From positions 372,001 to 436,000 of the forward strand of contig NZ_JAJBBR010000005.1 in NCBI RefSeq assembly GCF_020532555.1: 64,000 nucleotides of DNA, read 5' to 3'. The translations under genes were made by a program, and so were the position numbers. The notes under the pieces are model-generated. The model was given only the letters and a program-made list of their open reading frames with translations, made no database searches and was not told the DNA's origin. The stretch comes from Microvirga lenta. Lineage in GTDB: Bacteria; Pseudomonadota; Alphaproteobacteria; Rhizobiales; Beijerinckiaceae. Below, one piece after another: positions 1-8,083 of the stretch. Positions within the stretch are counted from its first letter, which is position 1. Each line of letters begins with the position of its first letter.

Positions 1-410
1 CAGACGATTTGATTGCGAACTGTCAGGAAGAAGGCCGGTGCTGCACCACTTAGATAGCTCTTCGCACCCGGGATGAGGTTGGCCAGCCATGCGTACTTTC
101 TTCCGAACCCTTCAGCTGACTCGACTGTCGATTTTAAGGTATCAAGGCTGGCCTTCTGATGGACTTGGTCCTTTTTTACCGTGCCTTCAAAAATCGCGTA
201 CTTAACCTCGTCAAGAGAGTTGACGCCAAATAGGGAAACATAGGCGTACCTTTCCAACCCTATACCTGCGGTTCTTTGACTAGCTTCTTGAAGGTAGCGC
301 CTCCAGCTGAATGTCTTGCCAACACCCCACTTCCCTTTAATGCATAGTACTTCGGGCGTCTTCGATGCTAGAAAACGCGAGATTTCATTCTTCACCAACT
401 CCGTCGACAA
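1..410 (-). CDS. KAP-family P-loop NTPase, N-terminal part (runs off left edge)
   Basis: An open frame runs from 410 down to the window edge, giving 136 codons. Residues 26-33 read GKWGVGKT, a Walker A motif. It is followed by a stretch like 'YVSLFGVNSLDEVK' near residue 60, as in KAP-type predicted P-loop NTPases. The only good start is TTG at 408-410, preceded by GGAGG with a 5-nt spacer; an in-frame stop lies a little farther upstream. KAP NTPases are often membrane-associated and several occur in mobile elements and defence loci. The rest of the protein, including Walker B and any membrane insertions, is outside the window, so the role is open. Confidence 0.7.
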   Translation of the reverse strand, partial: MSTELVKNEISRFLASKTPEVLCIKGKWGVGKTFSWRRYLQEASQRTAGIGLERYAYVSLFGVNSLDEVKYAIFEGTVKKDQVHQKASLDTLKSTVESAEGFGRKYAWLANLIPGAKSYLSGAAPAFFLTVRNQIV

Positions 411-544
411 ATTGTTCCTCCAAATTATTGCTTGCTTGAGTAAGGCTCCGCTGCGGGTCAAACGTGCGAACGAGGTCTGACCGTTCTACCGCTGTCAGGT
501 GATGCGCCGTCGATAAAGAAAGCAGAGCGCACCGCAATAGGTTA

Positions 545-937
545 TTAAGGCATGACCTGCTCGACGCGGCAGCTCGCAGACGAGACATCCCGCCCAGAGC
601 GGGGTTTCACATTAATCATCCCTCGACCTGGGGTAGCTCCTGGGCCCAAATTGTTCACGGCTGCGACGCTGGAGCCAATCAGCTTCTTGTCAGCGTCATA
701 GGCTGAACACATAAACATTACCCCGCTATAAGTTACGGGACTTTTGTTCGTCACCTCGAACAATATGCGTGCGAAGCTTTCGACCGCCGCTGGGGTAATC
801 TGGCCCACCGTCACAGAGATGAAGTCTGCGGGACGCGACTGAGCAGTGGCTGGCGCGACCATGAGCAAAAGACCCGCTACGCCAATCGAGGCCCGCTCTA
901 TGCAAGTCTTCGTAAAATTTGTAGTGAGACCTTCCAT
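545..937 (-). CDS. Small secreted or periplasmic hypothetical protein
   Basis: This encodes about 130 residues. I chose the ATG at 937 because AAGGGGGA precedes it at suitable spacing and because it puts a signal peptide at the N terminus: a basic region, then 'VAGLLLMVAPATAQS', which ends in an AxA-type cleavage site. The mature part looks beta-rich. It contains 'FARILFEVTNKSPVTYSGVMFMCSAYD', reminiscent of small immunoglobulin-like or FxLYD-type domains, with two cysteines (one in MCSAY, one in ASCRVEQ) that could form a disulfide. The gene stands alone in the island with low GC. I do not recognise the family. Confidence 0.55.
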   Translation of the reverse strand: MEGLTTNFTKTCIERASIGVAGLLLMVAPATAQSRPADFISVTVGQITPAAVESFARILFEVTNKSPVTYSGVMFMCSAYDADKKLIGSSVAAVNNLGPGATPGRGMINVKPRSGRDVSSASCRVEQVMP

Positions 938-1040
938 ATATTCCCCCTTTGCCTTGTCGATGCTGGCATAGCCAAGCAGCGTCCTCAATACCAGGTGGTC
1001 GCATCACACGGCTATTTCCGCTGCGATAGAACTTGGCTTT

Positions 1041-1796
1041 TCATTCCTCGACCCTCCTGCGCAGGTCCTCGATGTATTCGGCGGTCGTAAGCGGGTAGTT
1101 GATGGGGCGTCGGCGGGTAATGTCGCTCAGCCGGGGAATGCGGTTGTTGGCGCAGATCTCGGCTTCCGTCAGTGAGACTATCCCGCGACCGTCGCGCCCT
1201 TCGGCCAGACACTCCACCCGCCACTGTTCCGCCGCTTCCTTGAGGTGGCTCGCGGCTTCGAGATCGAACCTCCGGACACGGCACCGGATCGTCTCGACGC
1301 TCCGCTTGAGATCCGCCACAGCCGGAGCGTCCGACAGGTTCTGGTGGAAGATGCGGCAGGCTTCCGTCTCGCTGACCTGCTCGCGCTCCTTGATCGCCCG
1401 GACCGCGCCGGAGGCCCAGGCCGTGGCCATCTCCGTGTTAGCATCCGGTGCGGGGTTTCCCGCCGCTCGGCCTTTCGTAGAGCCGCGCAGGAACTTCCAG
1501 ATTGGGTGATTTCGTCCATCAAGGAGGGCATCGACCAGCGAAAGCGCCTCCAGCACCCCGGCGTCAGCGGCCTGCATCTTCGCGGGCGACTGATCCGAGA
1601 GGAGCATCCTCGCGAATTGAGCTTGGATCGCCAGGAGGGCGGCGGCCACTCGCTTCACATCCGGAGGCGCGTCTCCATCGACCTCGCGACCTTCAACGGC
1701 TCGCCTGACGTGATCCCGGACCTCGCTCGCGAAGAGCGCATCAGCCTGCGAATAGTCCTCCTTGAGCTTGGCAACCTTGGTATCGAGCTTCGGCAT
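1041..1796 (-). CDS. Hypothetical protein
   Basis: About 251 residues and strongly helical, with no motif I recognise. Start ATG at 1796 is preceded by AAGAAGG nine bases upstream; a second ATG 18 bases further out lacks a good ribosome-binding site. The middle contains a small-residue linker (about 110-125, 'GRAAGNPAPDANT') separating two helical parts. The C-terminal part ends in 'TTAEYIEDLRRRVEE'. It is divergent from the serine recombinase at 1937, so the 140-bp gap probably carries both promoters. No function is assigned. Confidence 0.55.
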   Translation of the reverse strand: MPKLDTKVAKLKEDYSQADALFASEVRDHVRRAVEGREVDGDAPPDVKRVAAALLAIQAQFARMLLSDQSPAKMQAADAGVLEALSLVDALLDGRNHPIWKFLRGSTKGRAAGNPAPDANTEMATAWASGAVRAIKEREQVSETEACRIFHQNLSDAPAVADLKRSVETIRCRVRRFDLEAASHLKEAAEQWRVECLAEGRDGRGIVSLTEAEICANNRIPRLSDITRRRPINYPLTTAEYIEDLRRRVEE

Positions 1797-1936
1797 TAGA
1801 CAACCCTTCTTCATCTTCAGGTTGAATATCGCTTGCCTTACAACCTAAGTCTCACGTTATAATCTGTCACTTCGGTTGGGTGCGGGTTTCGATTGCCCAC
1901 ACCTTTGCGCTTTCCGGAGAATGAGAAACGAAAGGG

Positions 1937-2635
1937 ATGCTCAACATCATGCCCCGTAAGGCTTTGACCCAGGCTGTCGCCTATCTCCGCACCTCATCAA
2001 CAGCCAACGTTGGAGCCGATAAGGACAGCGACAAACGCCAGCGAGCCGCCATCCAGGACTTCGCCAGCCGGGACGGCTTCAGGATCGAAGCCGAATTCTA
2101 TGATCCGGGTGTCTCCGGGGCTGACCCCATAGAGAGCCGTCCAGGCTTCGCGGCCCTGCTCGATAAGATCGAGGGCAATGGCGTCCGGGTGGTCATCGTG
2201 GAGGATCCTTCGCGCTTCGCTCGCGATCTCGTCACTCAGGAACTCGGCATCCTCGCATTGATTGAGCGCGGGGTGCGCGTCCTGACCTCAACCGGGGATG
2301 ACCTCACGAATACGGATGATCCCTTTAAGGTCGCTATGCGTCAGATTGCCGGAGCCTTCGCGCAGTTGGAGAAGGCGCGGCTCGTCAGCAAGCTCCGCGT
2401 GGCGCGGGAGCGGAAACGGGCCACAGGGACGAAGGTCGAAGGCCGGAAGAGCTATAGCGAGATCAATCCGGCCATGGTCGCTCTCGCGAAGAAGCTCCAT
2501 CGCTATCCGGTCAACAAGCGCCAGCGGACCTTGCAGGAGGTATCGAGCGAGTTGGCGAAGGCCGGTTTCCTGACCAGCACCGGGAAGCGCTATTCCCCGG
2601 CTGCGATCTCGAAGATGGTCAGCGCGAAGGCCTGA
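1937..2635 (+). CDS. Serine recombinase (resolvase/invertase family)
   Basis: The N-terminal resolvase catalytic domain is clear: 'AVAYLRTSS' with the nucleophilic serine near residue 20, 'DPGVSG', 'VVIVEDPSRFARD' with the conserved arginines, and 'FAQLEKARLVSKLRVARERK' forming the E-helix. The last 60 residues ('TLQEVSSELAKAGFLTSTGKRYSPAAISKMV') resemble the short recombinase-type DNA-binding segment. At 232 aa it is the size of small resolvases, not of the large phage serine integrases. It is the only clear plus-strand gene in the island. Start codon choice is uncertain (ATG 1937 or 1949), since neither has an ideally spaced ribosome-binding site. It could resolve multimers or invert a segment of the element. 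Confidence 0.85.
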   Translation: MLNIMPRKALTQAVAYLRTSSTANVGADKDSDKRQRAAIQDFASRDGFRIEAEFYDPGVSGADPIESRPGFAALLDKIEGNGVRVVIVEDPSRFARDLVTQELGILALIERGVRVLTSTGDDLTNTDDPFKVAMRQIAGAFAQLEKARLVSKLRVARERKRATGTKVEGRKSYSEINPAMVALAKKLHRYPVNKRQRTLQEVSSELAKAGFLTSTGKRYSPAAISKMVSAKA

Positions 2636-2720
2636 CGTGAATAGGCCGCTTAGAGCCATGCAGAGCCCTAAGCGGCCAGATCGAGCGCAGAAGGGAAACC
2701 GGCCCCGCGCCCGTAGCTGA

Positions 2721-3335
2721 TTAGCCTACCTTCGGCAGCGTATAGACAACGCGCTCTTGAGGCTCCGGCCAGATCGAAGGACCGTTGCGCTTGAAGGCTG
2801 GGAGTTTCACGGCCAGAGCGAGCCGCGAGCCGCTTTGGGGCGAGTTCGGCGCTCCGCAGGCCAGATCCTCAGCGCTCGCCAGCCACTCCGCACCCTCCGG
2901 CCTCACAGCGTTGGCCTCGCGGACCTTCGCGGCGTTGGCATCCAGCCGGGAGAGGATATCAGCGATCTGGCCGGCAAGCTCCGGATACTTGGCGAGATCC
3001 TTCGCCAGCGCGTCACGCTCTGCCCGAACCTCTTCATAGAAAGCGCGGTCAGCGTCAGCCTTCTCGGCTTCCACAGCCTGAGCATGAAGCGCTTGAAGCT
3101 CCGTGATCGAGGCTTCGAGCCGTTTGACCTGAAACAGCGCTTCCTCGCGATCCTTTCGAGCCTTCTCCACATCGCGGATTGATGTGCGCGGATTAAGAGC
3201 GATGTTGTCGAGCCTAGCAGCCGCTGTTTCCTGCCTATCCCGCTCGCCTTTTGCATCATCAATCAGAGATGCGATCGCGCTAGATCCCTCCGGCTTGTCG
3301 AGCATCGCGGCGATGCGATCAAAAACGTTGACCAT
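2721..3335 (-). CDS. Hypothetical coiled-coil protein
   Basis: About 204 residues. Residues 30-130 are highly charged and helical, with heptad character ('RKDREEALFQVKRLEASITELQAL'), so a coiled coil is likely. The C-terminal 60 residues are Pro/Gly-rich with 'VKLPAFKRNGPSIWPEPQERV'. The ATG at 3335 is preferred: GGAG lies 9 bases upstream and the start falls 2 bases beyond the stop of the preceding gene, so the two are translationally coupled. The pattern resembles small phage scaffold or minor structural proteins, but no homology is evident and no function is assigned. Confidence 0.5.
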   Translation of the reverse strand: MVNVFDRIAAMLDKPEGSSAIASLIDDAKGERDRQETAAARLDNIALNPRTSIRDVEKARKDREEALFQVKRLEASITELQALHAQAVEAEKADADRAFYEEVRAERDALAKDLAKYPELAGQIADILSRLDANAAKVREANAVRPEGAEWLASAEDLACGAPNSPQSGSRLALAVKLPAFKRNGPSIWPEPQERVVYTLPKVG

Positions 3336-3337
3336 GA

Positions 3338-3775
3338 TTAGTGTCTCCATGCGTCGGAAAGGTTGGCCCGCATTGCGTCGTAAGCGGACTGAGGATCAGA
3401 GGCGCTATCGCCAATCTTGAGGCGGGCGAGATCGCACGTGCCCTCAAGGTAATCAGCGGCCTTGATGTTGTTCGGATCGTTGGAGCGCTTGAGTTGGCTC
3501 GCAACGCTCGCCCCATCAGCCAGAGCCTGACGGATCAGGAACGTATCGCCGGAAGCCAGATCCGACATCACCCGCGCATATCGCGCGGAATACTCGCGTG
3601 GGATGTTTCCAATTGCGTCTTGGATCGAAACGCTCTCGCCGGTGGAGGCGGGCTTACTATCCATCGCTAACATCGACCGGCTGACGCCGTAGCCGTCTTT
3701 AAGTCTTCCATCAGGTCCCAGCGCTTCCGCGTCTGAGACCGGCACACCCGATCTGTTTACATATCGACCGCTCAT
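3338..3775 (-). CDS. Hypothetical protein
   Basis: 145 residues, rich in Asp, Ser and Ala, without a recognisable motif. It sits directly upstream of the coiled-coil gene at 2721-3335 with a 2-bp gap, so both are probably one transcript. It contains 'GNIPREYSARYARVMSDLASGDTFLIRQALADGASVASQ', a helical segment. A start at 3775 gives the longest frame. It belongs to the island and has no neighbour that suggests a role. Confidence 0.5.
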   Translation of the reverse strand: MSGRYVNRSGVPVSDAEALGPDGRLKDGYGVSRSMLAMDSKPASTGESVSIQDAIGNIPREYSARYARVMSDLASGDTFLIRQALADGASVASQLKRSNDPNNIKAADYLEGTCDLARLKIGDSASDPQSAYDAMRANLSDAWRH

Positions 3776-4141
3776 CGTTGGTCTTCTCCCTAGTTCGATG
3801 AGAGAAGTATCGAGCCGAGGTCCCAGGTCTTAAACTCTGTGATGTAACCTTTTGCGGATTAAGCTATTCAGATCCGGTTCCAAGGTAGCGCCAGGGCCGC
3901 ACGCAGAGCAAGCTCCATTGCTTTGTAGTCATCGGTCTGGAAAAACCAAAGCGACACGCACTCGCCGCGCTCCGCAGCGAGGTAAATCAGGTTGTTCAAA
4001 CGGCAATTGGTTTCCTGTCCGCCCTTATAGCAATTGCGTGGCGAAATATTGCCATAGCCGGAGTTGAACCGGCTCGAAAGGTTGGCGCATTCGCCGACAT
4101 ACTGAACCTCTCCGTCAATGGTCAGGATGTAAACGCCGCTA

Positions 4142-4984
4142 AGGCGTGTCATCGCTTGATCCAATCGAGTGTCGCGGCAAGGCAGAGAATGCCCATGAAA
4201 GATTGGGCAGTCTTTTCGTAGCGGGTTGCAACGGCTCGCCATTCCTTCAATCTGGCCCAGAGCCGCTCGACAACATTGCGGTTGTTGTAGATCCAGTCGG
4301 GGCATGCCACCGGCGCCTCATGACGCTGCGGCGGGATAGCGGGGCGTGCGCCGATGCTCCAGACATGCTCGCGAAAGCCATGGCTCGTGTAGCCGCGATC
4401 TCCGACCACCCATGTTGGCACACGCGGCAGTTGCTCCAGCAGCGGGATGGCATGGGGCAGCTCATGCGCTTGACCGGGCGCGATCCGAAACGCGATGGCG
4501 TGGCCAGAGGCGTCAGCGATCACGCAAGCCTTGGTGCCATAGCCGCCACGAGACCGGCCAAGTGCTTCACGATCGTCTCGTTGAGCTTGAGAGCCCCTTT
4601 TCGGCGTGCCCCGGCGGCCTTCTGGTGCGCCCGCACGCTCGTGCCATCGAGAAACACCATCCCGAGCTTGATCCCACATTCCTGAACAAGGGTCAGCAAG
4701 CGCTCCCAGACGCCAGCGCGTGCCCAGCGGATGAAGATCTGGGCGGCCCGCCACCAGGGTCCCAGCTCCTCAGGGACAGCCCGCCACTTGGCTCCGTTCT
4801 GATGCCGCCACAGGATGGCCGAAAGGGTGCGCCGCAGGTCCTGTGGTGGGGTCTTGCCTTTCGGCCGGCATGCTTCAATCAGGGGCTCCAGAAGAGCCCA
4901 TTGTTCGTCGCTGAGCATTGCTCCTCCTTAGCACGGAGAAGCAAAACGCAAGCCGATCCAATCAGTTCAAGCGACAACACGCCC
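4142..4984 (-). mobile_element. IS5-family (IS427-group-like) insertion sequence
   Basis: 843 bp. The terminal inverted repeats share GGCGTGTNNTCGCTTGA (left end at 4143; right end is the reverse complement ending at 4983). It is flanked by a 2-bp TA duplication at 4140-4141 and 4985-4986, within a CTAG target. It carries one transposase in two overlapping frames. Length, TA target and frameshift architecture match the IS427 group of IS5. It interrupts a GIY-YIG gene. Confidence 0.9.
4149..4918 (-). CDS. IS5-family transposase (two frames joined by -1 frameshift)
   Basis: Frame A (4918 to 4520) begins 'MLSDEQWALLEPLIEA', the DUF4096-type N-terminal domain, and carries the first catalytic Asp in 'GMVFLDGTSVRAH'. 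Frame B (to 4149) carries 'GRSRGGYGTKACVIAD', 'VVGDRGYTS' with the second Asp, and 'RNVVERLWARLKEWR' with the catalytic Glu. The frames meet at an A_AAA_GGG slippery heptamer on the minus strand (4595-4601), where a -1 shift produces the full DDE transposase of about 255 aa. Both frames are uninterrupted, so the element may still be active. Confidence 0.88.
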
Positions 4985-5226
4985 TAGTCCGATAGCTATT
5001 CGGAATTCTGAACTTGCAGAATGGGCCGGAGCCGTACCGATTGAGAAGCACTGTGGCAGCATTCTTGTATCGGCTCTGAGGCATTATCTGAAGGACGGAT
5101 CCGCTCTCATCGCGCAGAGGCTCAATCTGACACACGTGAGCAAATTCGTAGTCAGCGATTTGTAATGAAGGAGAGTGCATTCGTTAGAGTGAACCAGTGA
5201 ACCTCAGGGAAGCATCGGATTGCTGT

Positions 5227-5733
5227 TCAACCGCCAATGATCCAGCGCCCCGCCTGTTCAAGCGCCCAGTTTATGACGCGCTTCGAGACTTCGCTTCGGA
5301 CTTGGCCCGCCTCTTTCTTCGCCTCCGCGATCAACACATCACCGACCGATTGATTGGAGGATGTTTCCGGGAATAGCTCTTTAGGCTTGAGCGCTAGGAT
5401 GCTCATTCCCTTCAAAGTCAGGCCATAGAAAGCCATCGGGCTTTCGGCAGCTTTCTCCTCTGTCGAAGAGGCTCTTGGGTGCATAGGAACTTGCCGGATC
5501 AATCCTTCGTCTTCGAGGAAATCTAGCGTCCGATAGTAGATCTCGTGGAGGCGCTCATCCTCCCGGACAAGCGTTCCCATCATCACCATGATCGGAAGGC
5601 TTGAGGGGATTGGGTGCTCATCTAGCAGAACGCCAAGAATCTGCCCCATCGTGTCATAGAAAAGATCAACGTTCCGGACTTGCTCGCCGGAGTGATATCG
5701 CTCTCTTACCCAAACTTCGCCCTGGTCAGACAT
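5227..5733 (-). CDS. Hypothetical protein
   Basis: 168 residues. The middle ('DERLHEIYYRTLDFLEDEGLIRQV', then 'MAFYGLTLKGMSILAL') has the helix-turn-helix-wing rhythm of a winged-helix domain. This suggests a DNA-binding or adaptor protein, but the family is not recognised. The C terminus is an amphipathic helix ending in 'WALEQAGRWIIGG'. It is the first of three low-GC, minus-strand cargo genes of the island (5227-7013) with no phage hallmark. Confidence 0.5.
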   Translation of the reverse strand: MSDQGEVWVRERYHSGEQVRNVDLFYDTMGQILGVLLDEHPIPSSLPIMVMMGTLVREDERLHEIYYRTLDFLEDEGLIRQVPMHPRASSTEEKAAESPMAFYGLTLKGMSILALKPKELFPETSSNQSVGDVLIAEAKKEAGQVRSEVSKRVINWALEQAGRWIIGG

Positions 5734-5769
5734 TCGCCCCTCACTCTACCCTAGACAGGCAATCTTCTC

Positions 5770-6048
5770 TCAGCGCGGCGTCTTTGTAAAAGCATCATCA
5801 GGAATGTATGCTCTCACATACTCGATGAGCGTCTTCATATCCTCACCTAACTTCCACTCCCAACCTACGTCCCGTCCGCTCAATGCGCCGCTCGATCCCC
5901 TATCGAGGAAGTAGTTGGCGAGCACCTCCATATTGTCAGTTAGTTCTCTGACGTTCTGGTGAGGCGGAAGCTTCTTATAGAGCCGTCCTAAGCCGGAGAG
6001 ATTGCTGAACATGCAAGGCATCCTACGACGTAAGTGATTGAATAGCAT
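5770..6048 (-). CDS. Small hypothetical protein
   Basis: About 92 residues from ATG 6048; an upstream TTG at 6060 is an alternative start. It contains 'LADNMEVLANYFLD'-like helices and 'WEWKLGEDMKTLIEYVRAYIPDD'. No conserved motif is recognised and no strong ribosome-binding site is seen. It lies between two other unknown cargo genes on the same strand, 37 bp upstream of the 5227-5733 gene, so co-transcription is likely. Confidence 0.35.
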   Translation of the reverse strand: MLFNHLRRRMPCMFSNLSGLGRLYKKLPPHQNVRELTDNMEVLANYFLDRGSSGALSGRDVGWEWKLGEDMKTLIEYVRAYIPDDAFTKTPR

Positions 6049-6164
6049 GAAGCTATCCAAGCTTATCGTTCATGTTTCTTCGGAAAGCGCAACTGCCAGC
6101 GCGCAACGCTGGAAAGATGTCTTTCCGGCGTCGCGCCTAAACGAGTTGATACACTAGGCTCAAA

Positions 6165-7013
6165 CTAGCCTCGTGATTGGCGCTCCGCTTTGTAGTCAAA
6201 GTGTCGGGACACTGCGGCGACTAATGGTGTCTTGTGGAAGGTCCATCGCTTGTTCTCATCGAAAATTTCGACAAAGATGTCTCCCACGAGACTAGGCATG
6301 AAGGCTTCAAAGTGGCTAGCCAATGCAAGATCCAGAACGCGTTGCATGAGATCGGCCATCGAATTAACGTCCTTGACCGTCTCGAAGCCGATATCCTGTC
6401 CCTTCTCAAACCTTTGTAGGTCCTTCCCAATGTTTTGCGAAGAAACATGAACATGGGTTGATAGTTTCGAATAAAGGTCGAGCGCCGCGCTCCTGAATAT
6501 CTCAGCACCAGCATCATCGATCATCTTGAACTTTAGGCTCTTAACAATACCTGCAAACCGTTCCCTGCCTAAGTCGTCAAGCGCGCCAACCTTTGCCTTA
6601 ACATCAGATAGCTTCGAGATCGGCTTTTCGCGCCTACTATCCGAGATCTCAGGAGATCCAGTATCCAGCCAAAGTGCTTTCACTGATGCCTCTACGAGAA
6701 ACCGGAGTTCCCTTCTCGCTGGAGTATGGAACCCCTCTTTGATCAGTTGTCCGGCGGATATCACACACTCGGCGAACTGTTGCTTCATCCTTAAACTGAT
6801 GAACTCCTCGTAAAATGGAGGCCAGCGCGTTGACTGAAAATCTATCGCGTTGATTGCCTCACCATACTCCCAAACGAGCTTGTCGACACGTTTAAGGGCC
6901 TGTTGGAAGGGCTCGCTCGCTCGAAGCTTTTCGTGCTCGTCGATCCGAGCCTTGCGCTTTGCAAAAATGTCTTTGAGGAGATCTTCGGGATTTTCCATTG
7001 GGTCAGTGGACAT
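6165..7013 (-). CDS. Hypothetical helical protein (possibly DUF5677-like)
   Basis: 282 residues, almost entirely alpha-helical. The segment 'ARRELRFLVEASVKALWLD' (about 108-126) and the later 'YSKLSTHVHVSSQ' (about 197-210) resemble the arrangement of DUF5677-type proteins, where an Arg/Glu-containing helix pairs with a His-rich helix. That placement is an inference from the pattern only. It is low in GC, divergent in style from the chromosomal genes and has a weak start region (ATG 7013; ATG 6998 possible). It may be a cargo gene of the island; a role in host defence is conceivable but unsupported. Confidence 0.5.
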   Translation of the reverse strand: MSTDPMENPEDLLKDIFAKRKARIDEHEKLRASEPFQQALKRVDKLVWEYGEAINAIDFQSTRWPPFYEEFISLRMKQQFAECVISAGQLIKEGFHTPARRELRFLVEASVKALWLDTGSPEISDSRREKPISKLSDVKAKVGALDDLGRERFAGIVKSLKFKMIDDAGAEIFRSAALDLYSKLSTHVHVSSQNIGKDLQRFEKGQDIGFETVKDVNSMADLMQRVLDLALASHFEAFMPSLVGDIFVEIFDENKRWTFHKTPLVAAVSRHFDYKAERQSRG

Positions 7014-7052
7014 ATGTCAGACACGAGAGTTAGTTACTGCTCTTGGATTGTC

Positions 7053-7709
7053 TCATATGACAGTAGATTGTCCTTTAAGCAACGTCGATCCAGCCGCCCT
7101 GCTTCGTGCCCACCACAACCGACGCGCAGCCGCCATCTTCGCTCTCGTCTCGGCCTTTGCGTCCCTCTTCGCCCGATCCAGCATCTTGCGCTTGGCCTTC
7201 AACTCCTTGTTGGCCCGCCTCACGGCCTCGCGCTGCTCGATCCGCGCCAGCCGCTCGCGCTCTCGCTGCTCCCGCTCCTCTGGCGTGGTCATCTTGCGCG
7301 GAAGCGGCGGCAACTCATGGTCCTTGAGTGCCGGGAACTCCCATTCTTCAGCCTTCACTTGCGCCAGCCGCTCGCGCTCGGCCTCCTCCGTTGCATTGAT
7401 GCGTTCGCGCTCGATCTCGACTAGGCGCGCCACGTCAGTAGGTGAGAGATCGGGCAAGAGGAAGGATGCCGGGGAAGCATTGAGGATCCGTTGTTCATAG
7501 GTCCGGAGATCGCTCGCATTGCAAGCTAGAACGATCTGCACCCGGATCTCGCGGCCTCCGCTCTCGAATGCCTGCTGTAGCTCCGCGCAAGGATGCACAC
7601 CCGCCGCCAGCAATGCCCGGTGTTGCCTCATGCGGGAGGCTAGGTTGATCGCGGAAGAGAGGAAGGAAGATCCGTCCTTGAAGGTGAAGGAGAAAACGCC
7701 AGCGCTCAT
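7053..7709 (-). CDS. Degenerate GIY-YIG-like protein with long coiled C terminus
   Basis: 218 residues. The start ATG 7709 follows GGAGGTGG with 7-nt spacing. The N-terminal 80 residues follow the intron-type GIY-YIG layout: 'GVFSFTF', then 'FLSSAINLASRMRQH' where YVGSS.N...R is expected, then 'CAELQQAFESGG', and 'LRTYEQRIL' with the conserved Glu. The first Tyr is Phe and the YIG element is changed, while the Arg and Glu remain. Residues 95-218 are a very basic, charged helix rich in RERERLAR repeats. It could bind DNA without cutting it, or cut weakly. Confidence 0.5.
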   Translation of the reverse strand: MSAGVFSFTFKDGSSFLSSAINLASRMRQHRALLAAGVHPCAELQQAFESGGREIRVQIVLACNASDLRTYEQRILNASPASFLLPDLSPTDVARLVEIERERINATEEAERERLAQVKAEEWEFPALKDHELPPLPRKMTTPEEREQRERERLARIEQREAVRRANKELKAKRKMLDRAKRDAKAETRAKMAAARRLWWARSRAAGSTLLKGQSTVI

Positions 7710-7789
7710 AGAAAAACCACCTCCGAAATGTCACTTAATTGTGTAACGTTTCAGAGACGGTTTTATAAGTTGAAAGATCTGTCAGTGCT

Positions 7790-8083
7790 TCAGGGAGTAT
7801 TGGCGTCTCGCCTATACTCTGGCCTCACGAAACTCACCCCAAGGTTCAACGATCCCCAGGCGTCTCTAATCTGCCGAACCTCTTCCTCAGTGAGCGCTCG
7901 ACCAAGGTCCACGGTCGCCGGATCTTCGCCGCGCTCTTCCGCCTCAATCAGACGGCTCAACACCTCCTGGCGATACCACAAGCCGTCCAGGCAAAAGATC
8001 GGCTCCATCTGCCTTTGGTTCTTGCCTACTCCTGCCTTCGCCTTGAGTGCCTTGAGTTGGCTTTTCAGGGTTTGGTTGCTCAT
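7790..8083 (-). CDS. Small hypothetical protein
   Basis: 97 residues. Its ATG overlaps the stop of the DUF5681 gene by 4 bases (ATGA), so the two are translationally coupled. The N terminus is basic ('LKSQLKALKAKAGVGKNQRQ') and the C terminus acidic ('DLGRALTEEEVRQIRDAWGSL'). The family is not recognised. Its position directly after DUF5681 suggests they work together. Confidence 0.5.
   Translation of the reverse strand: MSNQTLKSQLKALKAKAGVGKNQRQMEPIFCLDGLWYRQEVLSRLIEAEERGEDPATVDLGRALTEEEVRQIRDAWGSLNLGVSFVRPEYRRDANTP

Larger units (their letters stand above)
3868..5180 (-). pseudogene. GIY-YIG nuclease-domain gene, disrupted by an IS5-family insertion
   Basis: The C-terminal part (about 4141 to 3868) reads 'SGVYILTIDGEVQYVGECANLSSRF', a GIY-YIG signature with the conserved Arg after NLSS. 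The N-terminal part (5180 to about 4987) reads 'MHSPSLQIADYEFAHV...FRIPNSYRT'. Removing the IS (4142-4984) and one copy of the TA target duplication joins the halves in frame as 'NSYRT-SGVYIL', giving an intact protein of about 155 aa. The family (GIY-YIG catalytic domain with an N-terminal beta extension) occurs in Rhizobiales mobile DNA. As it stands the gene is split and presumably inactive; the downstream half could only be translated from within the IS. Confidence 0.8.

Noticed and set aside
385..588. 67-codon minus-strand frame
   Set aside because: Overlaps the start of the KAP NTPase gene in another phase and lacks a ribosome-binding site of its own.
4602..4754. N-terminal part of the second transposase frame
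   Set aside because: Upstream of the frameshift site it is the out-of-phase copy of frame A; only the part after 4601 is translated as transposase.
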